64,000 bases of DNA from Streptomyces bluensis (GCF_014650715.1 NZ_BMVM01000003.1:248001-312000), one strand, 5' to 3'; shown: positions 35,206 through 44,051, counted from the stretch's first letter. Numbers and translations: made by a program. Notes: a model not told the origin generated them from the letters alone.

Positions 35206-35287
35206 TCCGCTCCCCCTTTCCCCTCCCCTGCCCCTCGGCTTTCGCCCGGATTTCTCCGGGACACGACAAGGCAACGGTCACACTCCC

Positions 35288-35316
35288 GTGACCGCATCCA
35301 TCTACGCGCGTAGGCT
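35288..35316 (+). promoter_or_regulatory. Promoter with CTACGCGCGTAG operator, phosphorylase gene
   Basis: GTGACC (35288-35293), 17-nt spacer, TAGGCT (35311-35316). The perfect 12-bp palindrome CTACGCGCGTAG at 35302-35313 covers the end of the spacer and the start of the -10. The GTG start at 35339 would have a short leader. Identical palindromes stand at 39309-39320 and 51332-51343. Confidence 0.7.
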
Positions 35317-35338
35317 CAGACCAGCTACCCTCAGTCGC

Positions 35339-36163
35339 GTGAACGCATCTCTTCTTCCGGACGACATCCAGGGCGACCCGTACGAGGCCGCCGACGCCGC
35401 AGCGGCGCGCCTGCGCGAGCTCACGGGCGCAGAGACCCACGACGTCGCCCTCGTGATGGGCTCCGGCTGGGCCCCGGCCGTGGAGGCGCTCGGCACGCCC
35501 GAGGCCGAGTTCCAGGTCACCGACCTGCCCGGTTTCCCGCCTCCGGCGGCCGCGGGGCACGGCGGCAGGGTCCGCTCGTACCGCATCGGTGACAAGCGCG
35601 CGCTCGTCTTCCTGGGCCGGACCCACTACTACGAGGGCCACGGCGTCTCCGCCGTCGTGCACGGCGTCCGTACCGCCGTGGCCGCGGGCTCCAAGACCGT
35701 CGTCCTCACCAACGGCTGCGGCGGCCTGCGCGAGACCATGCGCCCCGGCCAGCCGGTCCTGATCAGCGACCACATCAACCTCACGGCGATGTCGCCGATC
35801 GTCGGCGCCAACTTCGTCGACCTCACGGACCTGTACTCGCCCCGCCTCCGCGCCCTGTGCAAGGAGATAGACGCCAGCCTGGAGGAGGGCGTCTACGCGC
35901 AGTTCACCGGCCCGCACTACGAGACCCCGGCCGAGATCCGCATGGCCCGCGTGATCGGCGCGGACCTCGTGGGCATGTCGACGGTCCTGGAGGCCATCGC
36001 GGCACGCGAGGCGGGCGCCGAGGTCCTGGGCATCTCCCTGGTCACCAACCTGGCCGCCGGTATGACGGGCGAGCCCCTCAACCACGAGGAGGTCCTCCAG
36101 GCCGGCCGCGACTCCGCCGCCCACATGGGAGCGCTCCTGACCCAGGTCCTGTCCCGCCTGTAG
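35339..36163 (+). CDS. Purine-nucleoside phosphorylase (trimeric type)
   Basis: 274 aa from GTG 35339; the in-frame ATG 35288-frame start would sit upstream of the -10. [18 protein letters not shown] binds phosphate, [19 protein letters not shown] and [19 protein letters not shown] fit the family, and [20 protein letters not shown] contains the base-binding TGP.YETPAE signature. It phosphorolyses (deoxy)guanosine and (deoxy)inosine to base and (deoxy)ribose-1-P. It is followed by the phosphosugar mutase gene, which should convert the sugar-1-P. Expression is probably controlled through the palindrome at 35302. Confidence 0.93.
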   Translation: MNASLLPDDIQGDPYEAADAAAARLRELTGAETHDVALVMGSGWAPAVEALGTPEAEFQVTDLPGFPPPAAAGHGGRVRSYRIGDKRALVFLGRTHYYEGHGVSAVVHGVRTAVAAGSKTVVLTNGCGGLRETMRPGQPVLISDHINLTAMSPIVGANFVDLTDLYSPRLRALCKEIDASLEEGVYAQFTGPHYETPAEIRMARVIGADLVGMSTVLEAIAAREAGAEVLGISLVTNLAAGMTGEPLNHEEVLQAGRDSAAHMGALLTQVLSRL

Positions 36164-36282
36164 CCTCCGGCGGTTGGGTGGGGCGTCTCGTCTGCCGGGT
36201 TCTCTGCATGGACGGCTGCGGGTTCGTGGGGGCTGGGCGCGCAGTTCCCCGCGCCCCTTACAAACCTGGGGCGCGTCCGGCA
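36163..36282. repeat. Dispersed intergenic repeat, copy B
   Basis: Near-copy of 30684-30805 in the same orientation; it begins at the last base of the phosphorylase stop codon. The stem GCGCCCC ... GGGGCGC is at 36251-36274. The rest of this 377-bp gap (36283-36540) holds no recognisable gene. Confidence 0.75.
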
Positions 36283-36540
36283 GGACAACGACGCACCCGG
36301 TAGCCGCGTACGCACGGCAGGGGGTGTGCCGGGAGGTGTCCGCCCGCAGCGGCCGGCGTCCGCCGCCGAGTACCTGACTCCCCACAGACCCGCCGGACCG
36401 AGGACGGAGACCTCGCGGCGCGCCCCCGACCCACGACGAAACCGCAGGCGCCCAAGCCACAACGGCGGGAAAGGCCGCCCCCAGGCACCCTGGAAACACC
36501 CCCGCACCGCACGAACAACAGAGAGAGGTTGGACCCCGAC

Positions 36541-38220
36541 GTGCAGGACGAACTCATCGCACGGGCCCAGGCGTGGCTGACCGAGGACCCCGACGCGGAC
36601 ACCCGCGAGGAACTCGCCAAGCTCATCGACGCCAAGGACACCGCGGAGCTCGCCGCGCGCTTCAGCGGCACCCTCCAGTTCGGCACCGCGGGCCTGCGCG
36701 GGGAACTCGGCGCCGGCCCCATGCGCATGAACCGCTCCGTCGTCATCCGCGCCGCCGCCGGCCTCGCCGCGTACCTCAAGAAGAAGGGCCGCCCGGAGTC
36801 AGCCGGGCAGGCCCAGGGCGACGACGGAGCACCCGCCCTCGTCGTCATCGGCTACGACGCCCGCCACAAGTCCGCCGACTTCGCCCGCGACACCGCCGCG
36901 GTGATGACCGGCGCCGGCCTCCGCGCCGCGCTCCTCCCCCGCCCCCTCCCCACCCCGGTCCTCGCCTTCGCCATCCGGCACCTCGGCGCCGCCGCCGGGG
37001 TGGAGGTCACCGCCAGCCACAACCCGCCCCGCGACAACGGCTACAAGGTCTACCTCGGCGACGGCTCCCAGATCGTGCCCCCGGCCGACGCCGAGATCGC
37101 GGCCGAGATCGCCGCCGTCACCACCCTCACCACGGTCCCGCGCCCGGACACCGGCTGGGAGACCCTCGACGACACGGTCCTCGACGCCTACCTGGCCCGT
37201 ACGGACGCCGTCCTCGCCCCCGGCTCCCCCCGCACCGCCCGCACCGTCTACACGCCGATGCACGGCGTCGGCAGGGACACCCTCCTCGCGGCCTTCGCCC
37301 GGGCCGGCTTCCCGGCCCCGGCCCTCGTCGCCGAGCAGGCCGACCCCGACCCGGACTTCCCGACCGTCGCCTTCCCCAACCCTGAGGAGCCGGGCGCGAT
37401 GGACCTGGCCTTCGCGAAGGCCCGCGAGACGAACCCCGACCTGATCATCGCCAACGACCCCGACGCCGACCGCTGCGCGGTGGCGGTCAAGGACGGCGAG
37501 GGTGCAGCTGCCGACTGGCGCATGCTGCGCGGCGACGAGGTCGGCGCCCTCCTCGCCCTCCACCTCGTCAAGCGGGGCGCCCGAGGCACCTTCGCGGAGT
37601 CGATCGTCTCGTCCTCCCTCCTCGGCCGGATCGCCGAGAAGGCGGGCCTGCCGTACGAGGAGACGCTCACCGGCTTCAAGTGGATCGCCCGCGTCGAGGG
37701 CCTGCGCTACGGCTACGAGGAGGCGCTCGGCTACTGCGTGGACCCTCAGGGCGTGCGCGACAAGGACGGCATCACCGCCGCGCTCCTGATCACGGAACTC
37801 GCCTCCGTCCTCAAGTCCGAGGGCCGCACGCTCCTCGACCTGCTGGACGACATCGCGGTCGAGTACGGCCTGCACGCCACGGACCAGCTCTCGGTCCGCG
37901 TACAGGACCTGTCCCTGATCGCCGACGCCATGCGCCGCCTGCGCGAACAGCCCCCGACCCGCCTCGCGGGCCTGCCCATCACCAGGTCGGAGGACCTGAC
38001 GCGGGGCACGGACAGCCTCCCGCCCACGGACGGGCTGCGCTACACCCTGGACGGCGCCCGCGTGATCGTCCGCCCGAGCGGCACGGAACCCAAGCTGAAG
38101 TGCTACCTGGAGGTCGTGGTCCCGGTCGCCTCGCACACCGACCTCCCCGCGGCACGCGCGAAGGCGACGGACCTGCTGACGACGATCAAGCACGACCTCG
38201 CGGCGGCAGCAGGCATCTGA
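36541..38220 (+). CDS. Phospho-sugar mutase (phosphohexomutase superfamily; probably pentomutase role)
   Basis: 559 aa. GTG 36541 is chosen (VQDELIARAQAWLTED), with AGAGAGG 12 bases upstream; the open frame reaches TTG 36529. The active-site serine loop is VTASHNPPRDNGYKVY, the metal loop is NDPDADRCAVAV, and the sugar-binding loop EEALGYCVDP and phosphate loop RPSGTEPKLKCY are intact. It is of the PmmB type. Lying between phosphorylase and deoC, it most likely turns ribose-1-P and deoxyribose-1-P into the 5-phosphates, standing in for DeoB, which is absent. Glucose or mannose phosphates are alternative substrates. Confidence 0.88.
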   Translation: MQDELIARAQAWLTEDPDADTREELAKLIDAKDTAELAARFSGTLQFGTAGLRGELGAGPMRMNRSVVIRAAAGLAAYLKKKGRPESAGQAQGDDGAPALVVIGYDARHKSADFARDTAAVMTGAGLRAALLPRPLPTPVLAFAIRHLGAAAGVEVTASHNPPRDNGYKVYLGDGSQIVPPADAEIAAEIAAVTTLTTVPRPDTGWETLDDTVLDAYLARTDAVLAPGSPRTARTVYTPMHGVGRDTLLAAFARAGFPAPALVAEQADPDPDFPTVAFPNPEEPGAMDLAFAKARETNPDLIIANDPDADRCAVAVKDGEGAAADWRMLRGDEVGALLALHLVKRGARGTFAESIVSSSLLGRIAEKAGLPYEETLTGFKWIARVEGLRYGYEEALGYCVDPQGVRDKDGITAALLITELASVLKSEGRTLLDLLDDIAVEYGLHATDQLSVRVQDLSLIADAMRRLREQPPTRLAGLPITRSEDLTRGTDSLPPTDGLRYTLDGARVIVRPSGTEPKLKCYLEVVVPVASHTDLPAARAKATDLLTTIKHDLAAAAGI

Positions 38221-38244
38221 CCAGCCCGTGCCGCCCCCGTGACA

Positions 38245-38274
38245 CAGCCCCGGTCAGTTCACAGACCGGGGCTG
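38245..38274. terminator. Hairpin between convergent genes
   Basis: 11-bp perfect stem (CAGCCCCGGTC with GACCGGGGCTG), 8-nt loop, 24 bp after the mutase stop. Four imperfect CCGCTCAA-type repeats of about 18 bp (38290-38347) follow. Confidence 0.75.
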
Positions 38275-38339
38275 AACGCTCGACCCAGGACCGCTCAAAC
38301 CAGGGCCGCTCAAGCCAAGGTGGCGCAAACCAAGGCCGC

Positions 38340-39158
38340 TCAACCCACCGCGAGCAGGACCACCAGCAGCACCGCTCCCGCGATCGCCGGGGCCATGATC
38401 TCCCACGACCACCGCACACTCGGCTCGCCCTGGGAGTCCGCGGCCTTGGCCCGCGCCTCGTACAGCTTGCGCAGGTCGTCCATGATCTGGTCGGAGGGGG
38501 CGCGCACGGGCCCCGTCTCCAGGGACGTCTGCCCACTGAGGTCCATCCGGGCGGGCGTCCGGCCGTCGTCCACGCGGGCCTGCCGCCGGTGGGCCTTCTT
38601 GCGGGCACGGAGCGAGACGGGGACGGACCAGAGCTGGTACTTGGTGCCGGACTCGTCGATCACCTCGTTCGTGTAACCGGAGCGCAGCGAGGCGATCGTG
38701 CCCCAGGGCAGCACGATCACCCGGAACGGGTTGCGCACCCGCAGCCGGTCGTCGTTCGCGAAGACGGCGGGCCGCACCGAGAAGGCGATCACCAGGGGGA
38801 CGAGGCACAGCAGCGTGGCGAGCGCCAGCCACGGGGTACGGCCGTGGCCCGTGACGATCGCGTCGACGCCGAGCCAGCCCGCGATGGCGAGGAGCAGCAC
38901 ACCGCCCACGATCCCGCCGGGCGAGCGGTAGGCCCGGTCGTTGTACGCGGGCTTCGAGGGCTTGGCGGAATCCGAGGACTTCACGGACTCCGAGGACCCC
39001 GAGGACTTCACGGAATCCGAGGACTTCACGGACTCCGAGGACCCCGAGGACTTCACGGACTCCGTGGACTTGACGGACTCCGAAGACTCCGCAGCCTGCG
39101 AAGACTTCTCAGGCTCCGAAGGCTCCGGCTCGGGTGACTGCTGGTCGGAGGTGCTCAT
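38340..39158 (-). CDS. Membrane protein with bacterial PH domain and Ser-rich head
   Basis: 272 aa from ATG 39158 (MSTSDQQSPEPEPSEPEKSS). Residues 20-75 are repeats of a Ser-Glu-Ser-Val-Lys-Ser type (SESVKSSDSVKSSGSSESVK), coded by tandem repeats in the DNA. Two helices follow (GGVLLLAIAGWLGVDAIVTG; LALATLLCLVPLVIAFSV), then a PH-like domain (NPFRVIVLPWGTIASLRSGY). A last helix (AGAVLLVVLLAVG) ends it. Such PH membrane proteins are common in actinobacteria and of unknown role. Repeats may vary between strains. Confidence 0.72.
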   Translation of the reverse strand: MSTSDQQSPEPEPSEPEKSSQAAESSESVKSTESVKSSGSSESVKSSDSVKSSGSSESVKSSDSAKPSKPAYNDRAYRSPGGIVGGVLLLAIAGWLGVDAIVTGHGRTPWLALATLLCLVPLVIAFSVRPAVFANDDRLRVRNPFRVIVLPWGTIASLRSGYTNEVIDESGTKYQLWSVPVSLRARKKAHRRQARVDDGRTPARMDLSGQTSLETGPVRAPSDQIMDDLRKLYEARAKAADSQGEPSVRWSWEIMAPAIAGAVLLVVLLAVG

Positions 39159-39295
39159 GGCCCCGATTGTGCCCGACGCCTCCGAGACCGCCCCGCCCGC
39201 GGTACCCCCATGACCCCGCTCCCCCCTCCCCGCACACCTCCCCGCACACCGCTCCTCTCGCCGCCTCACTCACCGCCTCGCGATCCAGCCATCAG

Positions 39296-39327
39296 GGCTG
39301 TACAGCCGCTACGCGCGTAGATATGCT
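39296..39327 (+). promoter_or_regulatory. deoC leaderless promoter with CTACGCGCGTAG operator
   Basis: TATGCT (39322-39327) is followed 7 nt later by the GTG at 39334, so the transcript probably starts on the start codon. The operator CTACGCGCGTAG (39309-39320) sits between the -10 and a TGTACA -35 (39299-39304). A second palindrome, GGCTGTACAGCC (39296-39307), covers the -35. Confidence 0.7.
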
Positions 39328-39333
39328 CGTCTG

Positions 39334-40299
39334 GTGACCATGCCCATCCATGCACCTGCCTCGCACGCACTCACCGATGTGACCGCGTCCGACAGCACGC
39401 TGCGCCGCTTCCTCCACGGACTGCCCGGCGTCGACGCGGTCGGCCTGGAGGCGCGCGCCGCCTCGCTCGGCACCCGTTCCATCAAGACGACCGCGAAGGC
39501 GTACGCGATCGACCTCGCCATCTCGATGGTCGACCTGACGACGCTGGAAGGCGCGGACACCCCGGGCAAGGTCCGGGCGCTCGGCGCCAAGGCGGTCCGC
39601 CCCGACCCGACCGACCGTACGACGCCGTCGACGGCCGCGGTCTGCGTCTACCCCGACATGGTGGCCGTCGCCAAGGAGGCCGTCGCGGGTTCGGACGTGA
39701 AGGTCGCCTCGGTGGCCACGGCCTTCCCGGCGGGCCGCGCCGCGCTGGGCGTGAAGCTGGCCGACGTGCGCGACGCCGTGGCCGCGGGCGCGGACGAGGT
39801 CGACATGGTGATCGACCGCGGGGCGTTCCTCGCGGGCGACTACATGAAGGTGTACGACGAGATCGTCGCCGTGAAGGAGGCCTGTGGGACGAGCTCGCGC
39901 CTGAAGGTCATCTTCGAGACCGGCGAGCTCTCCACCTACGACAACATCCGCCGCGCCTCCTGGCTCGGGATGCTGGCCGGGGCCGACTTCATCAAGACCT
40001 CGACGGGCAAGGTGGCGGTGAACGCGACCCCGGCGAACACCCTCCTCATGCTGGAGGCGGTGCGCGACTTCCGGGCGCAGACCGGGGTACAGGTCGGGGT
40101 GAAGCCGGCCGGCGGCATCCGCACCTCCAAGGACGCCGTCAAGTTCCTGGTCCTGGTCAACGAGACGGTCGGCGAGGACTGGCTCGACAACCACTGGTTC
40201 CGCTTCGGCGCCTCCTCCCTCCTGAACGACCTGCTCATGCAGCGCCAGAAGCTGGCCACCGGCCGCTACTCCGGCCCCGACTACGTGACGGTGGACTGA
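39334..40299 (+). CDS. deoC: Deoxyribose-phosphate aldolase
   Basis: 321 aa from GTG 39334. It cleaves 2-deoxyribose-5-P to glyceraldehyde-3-P and acetaldehyde. The Schiff-base lysine lies in GADFIKTSTGKVAVNATP and the proton relay in EVDMVIDRGAF and VGVKPAGGIRT. The N-terminal 40 residues are an extension over the short E. coli enzyme, usual for actinobacterial DeoC. Two aldehyde dehydrogenase genes follow 5 bp later on what looks like one transcript, well placed to use the acetaldehyde. Confidence 0.95.
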   Translation: MTMPIHAPASHALTDVTASDSTLRRFLHGLPGVDAVGLEARAASLGTRSIKTTAKAYAIDLAISMVDLTTLEGADTPGKVRALGAKAVRPDPTDRTTPSTAAVCVYPDMVAVAKEAVAGSDVKVASVATAFPAGRAALGVKLADVRDAVAAGADEVDMVIDRGAFLAGDYMKVYDEIVAVKEACGTSSRLKVIFETGELSTYDNIRRASWLGMLAGADFIKTSTGKVAVNATPANTLLMLEAVRDFRAQTGVQVGVKPAGGIRTSKDAVKFLVLVNETVGEDWLDNHWFRFGASSLLNDLLMQRQKLATGRYSGPDYVTVD

Positions 40300-40304
40300 T
40301 CACC

Positions 40305-41828
40305 ATGACCACGGAAAACATGGACAAGCAGCCGTCAAACACGAATAACCCGTCATCAAGCACGGACAAGCAATCATCAGGCATGAACAAGCGGTCGTCC
40401 GCGTTCGAGTACGCACCGGCACCCGAGTCCCGGGCGATCGTCGACATAGCGCCCTCGTACGGCCTGTTCGTCGACGGCGAGTTCACGGAGGCGGCCGACG
40501 GCAAGGTCTTCAAGACCGTCTCGCCGTCGACCGAGGAGGTCCTCTCCGAGGTCGCCCAGGCCGGTTCCGAGGACGTCGACCGTGCCGTCGGGGCCGCCCG
40601 CAAGGCTTTCGACAAGTGGTCGGCGCTGCCCGGCTCCGAGCGCGCCAAGTACCTGTTCCGTATCGCCCGCATCATCCAGGAGCGCAGCCGCGAGCTGGCG
40701 GTCCTGGAGACGCTGGACAACGGCAAGCCCATCAGGGAGACGAGGGACGCCGACCTCCCCCTGGTCGCGGCGCACTTCTTCTACTACGCGGGCTGGGCCG
40801 ACAAGCTCGACCACGCCGGCTTCGGCGCGCACCCGCGGCCGCTGGGCGTGGCCGGCCAGGTCATCCCCTGGAACTTCCCGCTCCTGATGCTGGCGTGGAA
40901 GATCGCCCCGGCCCTGGCGGCGGGGAACACGGTGGTCCTCAAGCCCGCGGAGACCACCCCTCTCTCCGCGCTCTTCTTCGCGGACATCTGCCGTCAGGCG
41001 GGCCTGCCCAGGGGCGTCGTCAACATCCTTCCGGGCTACGGCGACGCGGGCGCCGCGATCGTCGCGCACCCGGACGTCGACAAGGTCGCCTTCACCGGCT
41101 CCACGGCCGTCGGGAAGGAGATCGCGCGGACCGTCGCCGGCACCCGTAAGAAGCTCACCCTCGAACTCGGCGGCAAGGGCGCCAACATCGTCTTCGACGA
41201 CGCTCCGATCGACCAGGCCGTCGAGGGCATCGTGACCGGCATCTTCTTCAACCAGGGCCAGGTCTGCTGCGCGGGCTCCCGCCTGCTGGTCCAGGAGTCG
41301 ATCCACGACGAGCTGCTGGAGTCGCTCAAGCGCAGGCTCTCCACCCTCCGCCTCGGCGACCCGCTCGACAAGAACACGGACATCGGCGCGATCAACTCGC
41401 CCGAGCAGCTGGCCCGGATCACCGCACTCGCCGAGCGGGGTGAGGCGGAGGGCGCCGAGCGCTGGTCCCCGGCCTGCGAACTGCCGTCCGCCGGCTACTG
41501 GTTCGCCCCGACGCTCTTCACGAACGTCACCCAGGCCCACACCATCGCCCGCGACGAGATCTTCGGCCCGGTGCTGTCGGTCCTGACCTTCCGTACTCCG
41601 GAGGAGGCGGTCGCCAAGGCCAACAACACCCCGTACGGCCTCTCGGCGGGCATCTGGACCGAGAAGGGATCGAGGATCCTCGCCGTCGCGGGCAAGCTGC
41701 GCGCGGGCGTGATCTGGTCCAACACGTTCAACAAGTTCGACCCGACCTCGCCGTTCGGCGGCTACAAGGAGTCGGGCTTCGGCCGCGAGGGCGGCCGCCA
41801 CGGCCTGGAGGCGTACCTCGATGTCTGA
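40305..41828 (+). CDS. Aldehyde dehydrogenase, catalytic part of a split ALDH16-like enzyme
   Basis: 507 aa. It has a full ALDH fold: NAD site with IPWNFPLLMLAWKIAPAL and AFTGSTAVGKEIA, catalytic Glu in LTLELGGKGAN and catalytic Cys321/Cys322 in NQGQVCCAGSRLLV. The first 26 residues (PSNTNNPSSSTDKQSSGMNK) are low-complexity, with codons poorer in GC than the rest. An internal ATG at 40383 could be the true start. It overlaps the next gene by 8 bp. Acetaldehyde from DeoC is a plausible substrate. Confidence 0.88.
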   Translation: MTTENMDKQPSNTNNPSSSTDKQSSGMNKRSSAFEYAPAPESRAIVDIAPSYGLFVDGEFTEAADGKVFKTVSPSTEEVLSEVAQAGSEDVDRAVGAARKAFDKWSALPGSERAKYLFRIARIIQERSRELAVLETLDNGKPIRETRDADLPLVAAHFFYYAGWADKLDHAGFGAHPRPLGVAGQVIPWNFPLLMLAWKIAPALAAGNTVVLKPAETTPLSALFFADICRQAGLPRGVVNILPGYGDAGAAIVAHPDVDKVAFTGSTAVGKEIARTVAGTRKKLTLELGGKGANIVFDDAPIDQAVEGIVTGIFFNQGQVCCAGSRLLVQESIHDELLESLKRRLSTLRLGDPLDKNTDIGAINSPEQLARITALAERGEAEGAERWSPACELPSAGYWFAPTLFTNVTQAHTIARDEIFGPVLSVLTFRTPEEAVAKANNTPYGLSAGIWTEKGSRILAVAGKLRAGVIWSNTFNKFDPTSPFGGYKESGFGREGGRHGLEAYLDV

Positions 41829-42756
41829 CAAGCCCAAGAACACCGAGAAGGCGGAACCGCGGCGCCTGAGCGTCTTCAAGACCTACAAGCTGTACGTGGG
41901 CGGGAAGTTCCCGCGTTCCGAGAGCGGCCGGGTGTACGAGGTGACGGACCCCAAGGGCAACTGGCTGGCGAACGCGCCCCTCTCCTCCCGCAAGGACGCC
42001 CGTGACGCGGTCGTGGCCGCCCGCAAGGCGTTCGGCGCCTGGTCGGGTGCGACGGCGTACAACCGCGGCCAGGTCCTCTACCGCGTGGCGGAGATGCTGG
42101 AGGGCCGCAAGGAGCAGTTCGTCCACGAGGTCGCCGACGCCGAGGGGCTGTCGAAGCCGAAGGCGACGGCACAGGTGGACGCGGCGATCGACCGCTGGGT
42201 CTGGTACGCGGGCTGGACGGACAAGATCGCCCAGGTGGTCGGCGGCGGCAACCCGGTCGCGGGTCCGTTCTTCAACCTCTCCTCCCCGGAGCCGACCGGT
42301 GTGGTCGCGGTCCTCGCCCCGCAGGAGTCGTCCTTCCTGGGCCTGGTGTCCGTCATCGCCCCCGTGATCGCGACCGGCAACACCGCGGTCGTGATCGCGA
42401 GCGAGAGGTCCCCGCTGCCGGCCCTGTCGCTGGGCGAGGTGCTGGCCACCTCCGACGTGCCCGGCGGTGTCGTCAACGTGCTGTCGGGCCGTACGGCGGA
42501 GATCGCGGCCCCCCTCGCGGCACACCAGGACGTCAACGCGATCGATCTCGCGGGCGCCGATGACGTCCTCGCGAAGGAGCTGGAGATCGCGGCGGCGGAC
42601 AACCTGAAGCGGGTTCTCCGTCCACAGCCTGTGGACAACGCGGACGGCGTCGACTGGTTCGCGACTCCGGGCATCGAGCGCATGACCGCGTTCCTGGAGA
42701 CGAAGACGGTCTGGCACCCGACGGGGTCACTGGGCGCGTCGGGCTCGTCGTACTGA
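41821..42756 (+). CDS. Truncated ALDH-fold protein without catalytic Cys, partner of upstream ALDH
   Basis: 311 aa, ATG 41821 inside the end of the previous gene. It has the ALDH coenzyme-binding fold (YVGGKFPRSESGRVYEVTDP; AIDRWVWYAGWTDKIAQVVG; GVVAVLAPQESSFLGLVSV), but ends before the catalytic domain: no Cys motif and no LELGGK. The reading frame is intact with normal codons, so it looks maintained and not decayed. The pair resembles the two-domain ALDH16 family, whose second domain is non-catalytic, here encoded as a separate protein. Confidence 0.82.
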   Translation: MSDKPKNTEKAEPRRLSVFKTYKLYVGGKFPRSESGRVYEVTDPKGNWLANAPLSSRKDARDAVVAARKAFGAWSGATAYNRGQVLYRVAEMLEGRKEQFVHEVADAEGLSKPKATAQVDAAIDRWVWYAGWTDKIAQVVGGGNPVAGPFFNLSSPEPTGVVAVLAPQESSFLGLVSVIAPVIATGNTAVVIASERSPLPALSLGEVLATSDVPGGVVNVLSGRTAEIAAPLAAHQDVNAIDLAGADDVLAKELEIAAADNLKRVLRPQPVDNADGVDWFATPGIERMTAFLETKTVWHPTGSLGASGSSY

Positions 42757-42826
42757 CGCAGAGCACCCGGAGACAGCCGAAAGAGCTGACGGAGCCGAAC
42801 GAGCTGACAGAGCTGAGAGGGGCGCG

Positions 42827-42865
42827 GGGCGGGGACGACATGCGACCGCATGCGACTCCGCCCCG
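42827..42865. terminator. Terminator-like hairpin between convergent genes
   Basis: GGGGCGG (42827-42833) pairs with CCGCCCC (42859-42865), with an inner ATGCG-ACC-GCAT pairing. It lies between the ALDH-fold gene and the opposing secreted-protein gene. Confidence 0.5.
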
Positions 42866-42872
42866 GTCGCCC

Positions 42873-43277
42873 TCAACCGTGCAGCAGCCCCGGAATCTGC
42901 CCCAGCAGCGGAATGCCGCCCACCGACGGCGCCTGGGCCACGGGCCGTGTCACGGCGCGGGAGGTCATCGGCGTGAAGTCGGCGACCTGTGTGCCGAGGC
43001 CGTTGTCGAGCGGGTCGACGCCCGTGCCCGCCAGCGCGTTGGGCTTGAGGGTCTCGACCGGGGCGGTGACGTGCCGGACGGACCCCGTCATGGCCTCGGC
43101 CCCGGCGGTGGGCTCGATCCCGCCGAGGACCACCGGCCGGGTGAGCACCCGGTCCTGGCCGGGTCCGGAGTCGGCGGCGGTCCCGGTGGCGCCCACTCCG
43201 AGGCCGATTCCCGCGGTCGTGAGGGCCAGCACCGCGCGCCGGGCGGTCGAGCGGCGGGGGGCCGAGTGTCGTGCCAT
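42873..43277 (-). CDS. Small secreted protein of unknown function
   Basis: 134 aa from ATG 43277, with AGAAGGTGG eight bases before it; the GTG at 43289 lies inside that ribosome site. A twin-Arg-like positively charged N-terminus (RHSAPRRSTARRAV) and hydrophobic LALTTAGIGLGVGATGTAA suggest export. The mature part is rich in Gly, Pro and Thr (GQDRVLTRPVVLGGIEPTAG). There is no Cys and no known domain. It resembles the secreted protein at 49657 in style only. Confidence 0.65.
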   Translation of the reverse strand: MARHSAPRRSTARRAVLALTTAGIGLGVGATGTAADSGPGQDRVLTRPVVLGGIEPTAGAEAMTGSVRHVTAPVETLKPNALAGTGVDPLDNGLGTQVADFTPMTSRAVTRPVAQAPSVGGIPLLGQIPGLLHG

Positions 43278-43415
43278 CGCTTGTGCCACCTTCTGTCACT
43301 GAATCATTGCTCTGCGTAAACAGATGGATACATAGGGTAGTTGAGATGTGATCTCCGCTCCAACGGCGACCCGCTGTCTCGGCGGGAGCCGCGCGATGCC
43401 TCACACTGGACTCTC

Positions 43416-44051
43416 GTGAGTTCGCATCCTCCGACACCGACCCGAGTCGTCCTGCTGTCCGGCCCGTCCGGGTCCGGCAAGTCCCTTCTCGCCGCCCGTT
43501 CCGAGTTGCCGGTGCTCCGGCTGGACGACTTCTACAAGGAGGGCGACGACCCGACGCTGCCGCAGGTGGCGGGGAGTTCGGACATCGACTGGGACCATCC
43601 GCTGTCCTGGAGCGCGGACGACGCGGTCGCGGCCATCGAGGAGCTGTGCCGCACGGGTTCGACGACCGTTCCGGCGTACGACATCTCCCTGAGCGCCCGC
43701 ACCGGCACGGAGACCCTCGCGATCGGGCGAACTCCGGTGTTCATCGCGGAGGGCATCTTCGCCGCGGAGATCGTTCTGCGCTGCCGCGAACTGGGCGTCC
43801 TGGCCGACGCCATCTGTCTCAGCCGCGGCCCGCTCACCACGTTCCGCCGCCGCTTCCTGCGCGACCTGAAGGAGGGCCGGAAGTCCGTTCCCTTCCTGCT
43901 GCGCCGCGGCTGGCGCCTGATGCGCCTGGAGCGCTCGATCGTGGCCCACCAGACGGCACTGGGCGCGCACCCCTGCGACCGGGACGAGGCCCTCGGGCGG
44001 CTGGCCGCGGCGGCCGCGGGGCGGGTCGTACAGGCGCGGACGGCCGCGTAG
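43416..44051 (+). CDS. Uridine kinase family protein
   Basis: 211 aa from GTG 43416. The P-loop VVLLSGPSGSGKSLLAARS, LRLDDFYKEGDDPTLPQVAG and DIDWDHPLSW match uridine/cytidine kinases (PRK family), and VFIAEGIFAAEIVLRC is the second strand. It phosphorylates uridine or cytidine to the monophosphate, the salvage direction opposite to the catabolic genes around it. There is no clear ribosome site, so it may be leaderless. A hairpin follows. Confidence 0.85.
   Translation: MSSHPPTPTRVVLLSGPSGSGKSLLAARSELPVLRLDDFYKEGDDPTLPQVAGSSDIDWDHPLSWSADDAVAAIEELCRTGSTTVPAYDISLSARTGTETLAIGRTPVFIAEGIFAAEIVLRCRELGVLADAICLSRGPLTTFRRRFLRDLKEGRKSVPFLLRRGWRLMRLERSIVAHQTALGAHPCDRDEALGRLAAAAAGRVVQARTAA

Noticed and set aside
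38940..39090. Regularly spaced repeats that might suggest a CRISPR array
   Set aside because: They are imperfect in-frame coding repeats for a Ser/Glu/Lys tract, without unique spacers, and no cas genes are in the window.
41821..42756. Second ALDH gene as a decayed pseudogene
   Set aside because: The frame is clean, codon use is normal, it overlaps the upstream gene as if translationally coupled, and its end coincides with the end of the coenzyme-binding region. It looks maintained.
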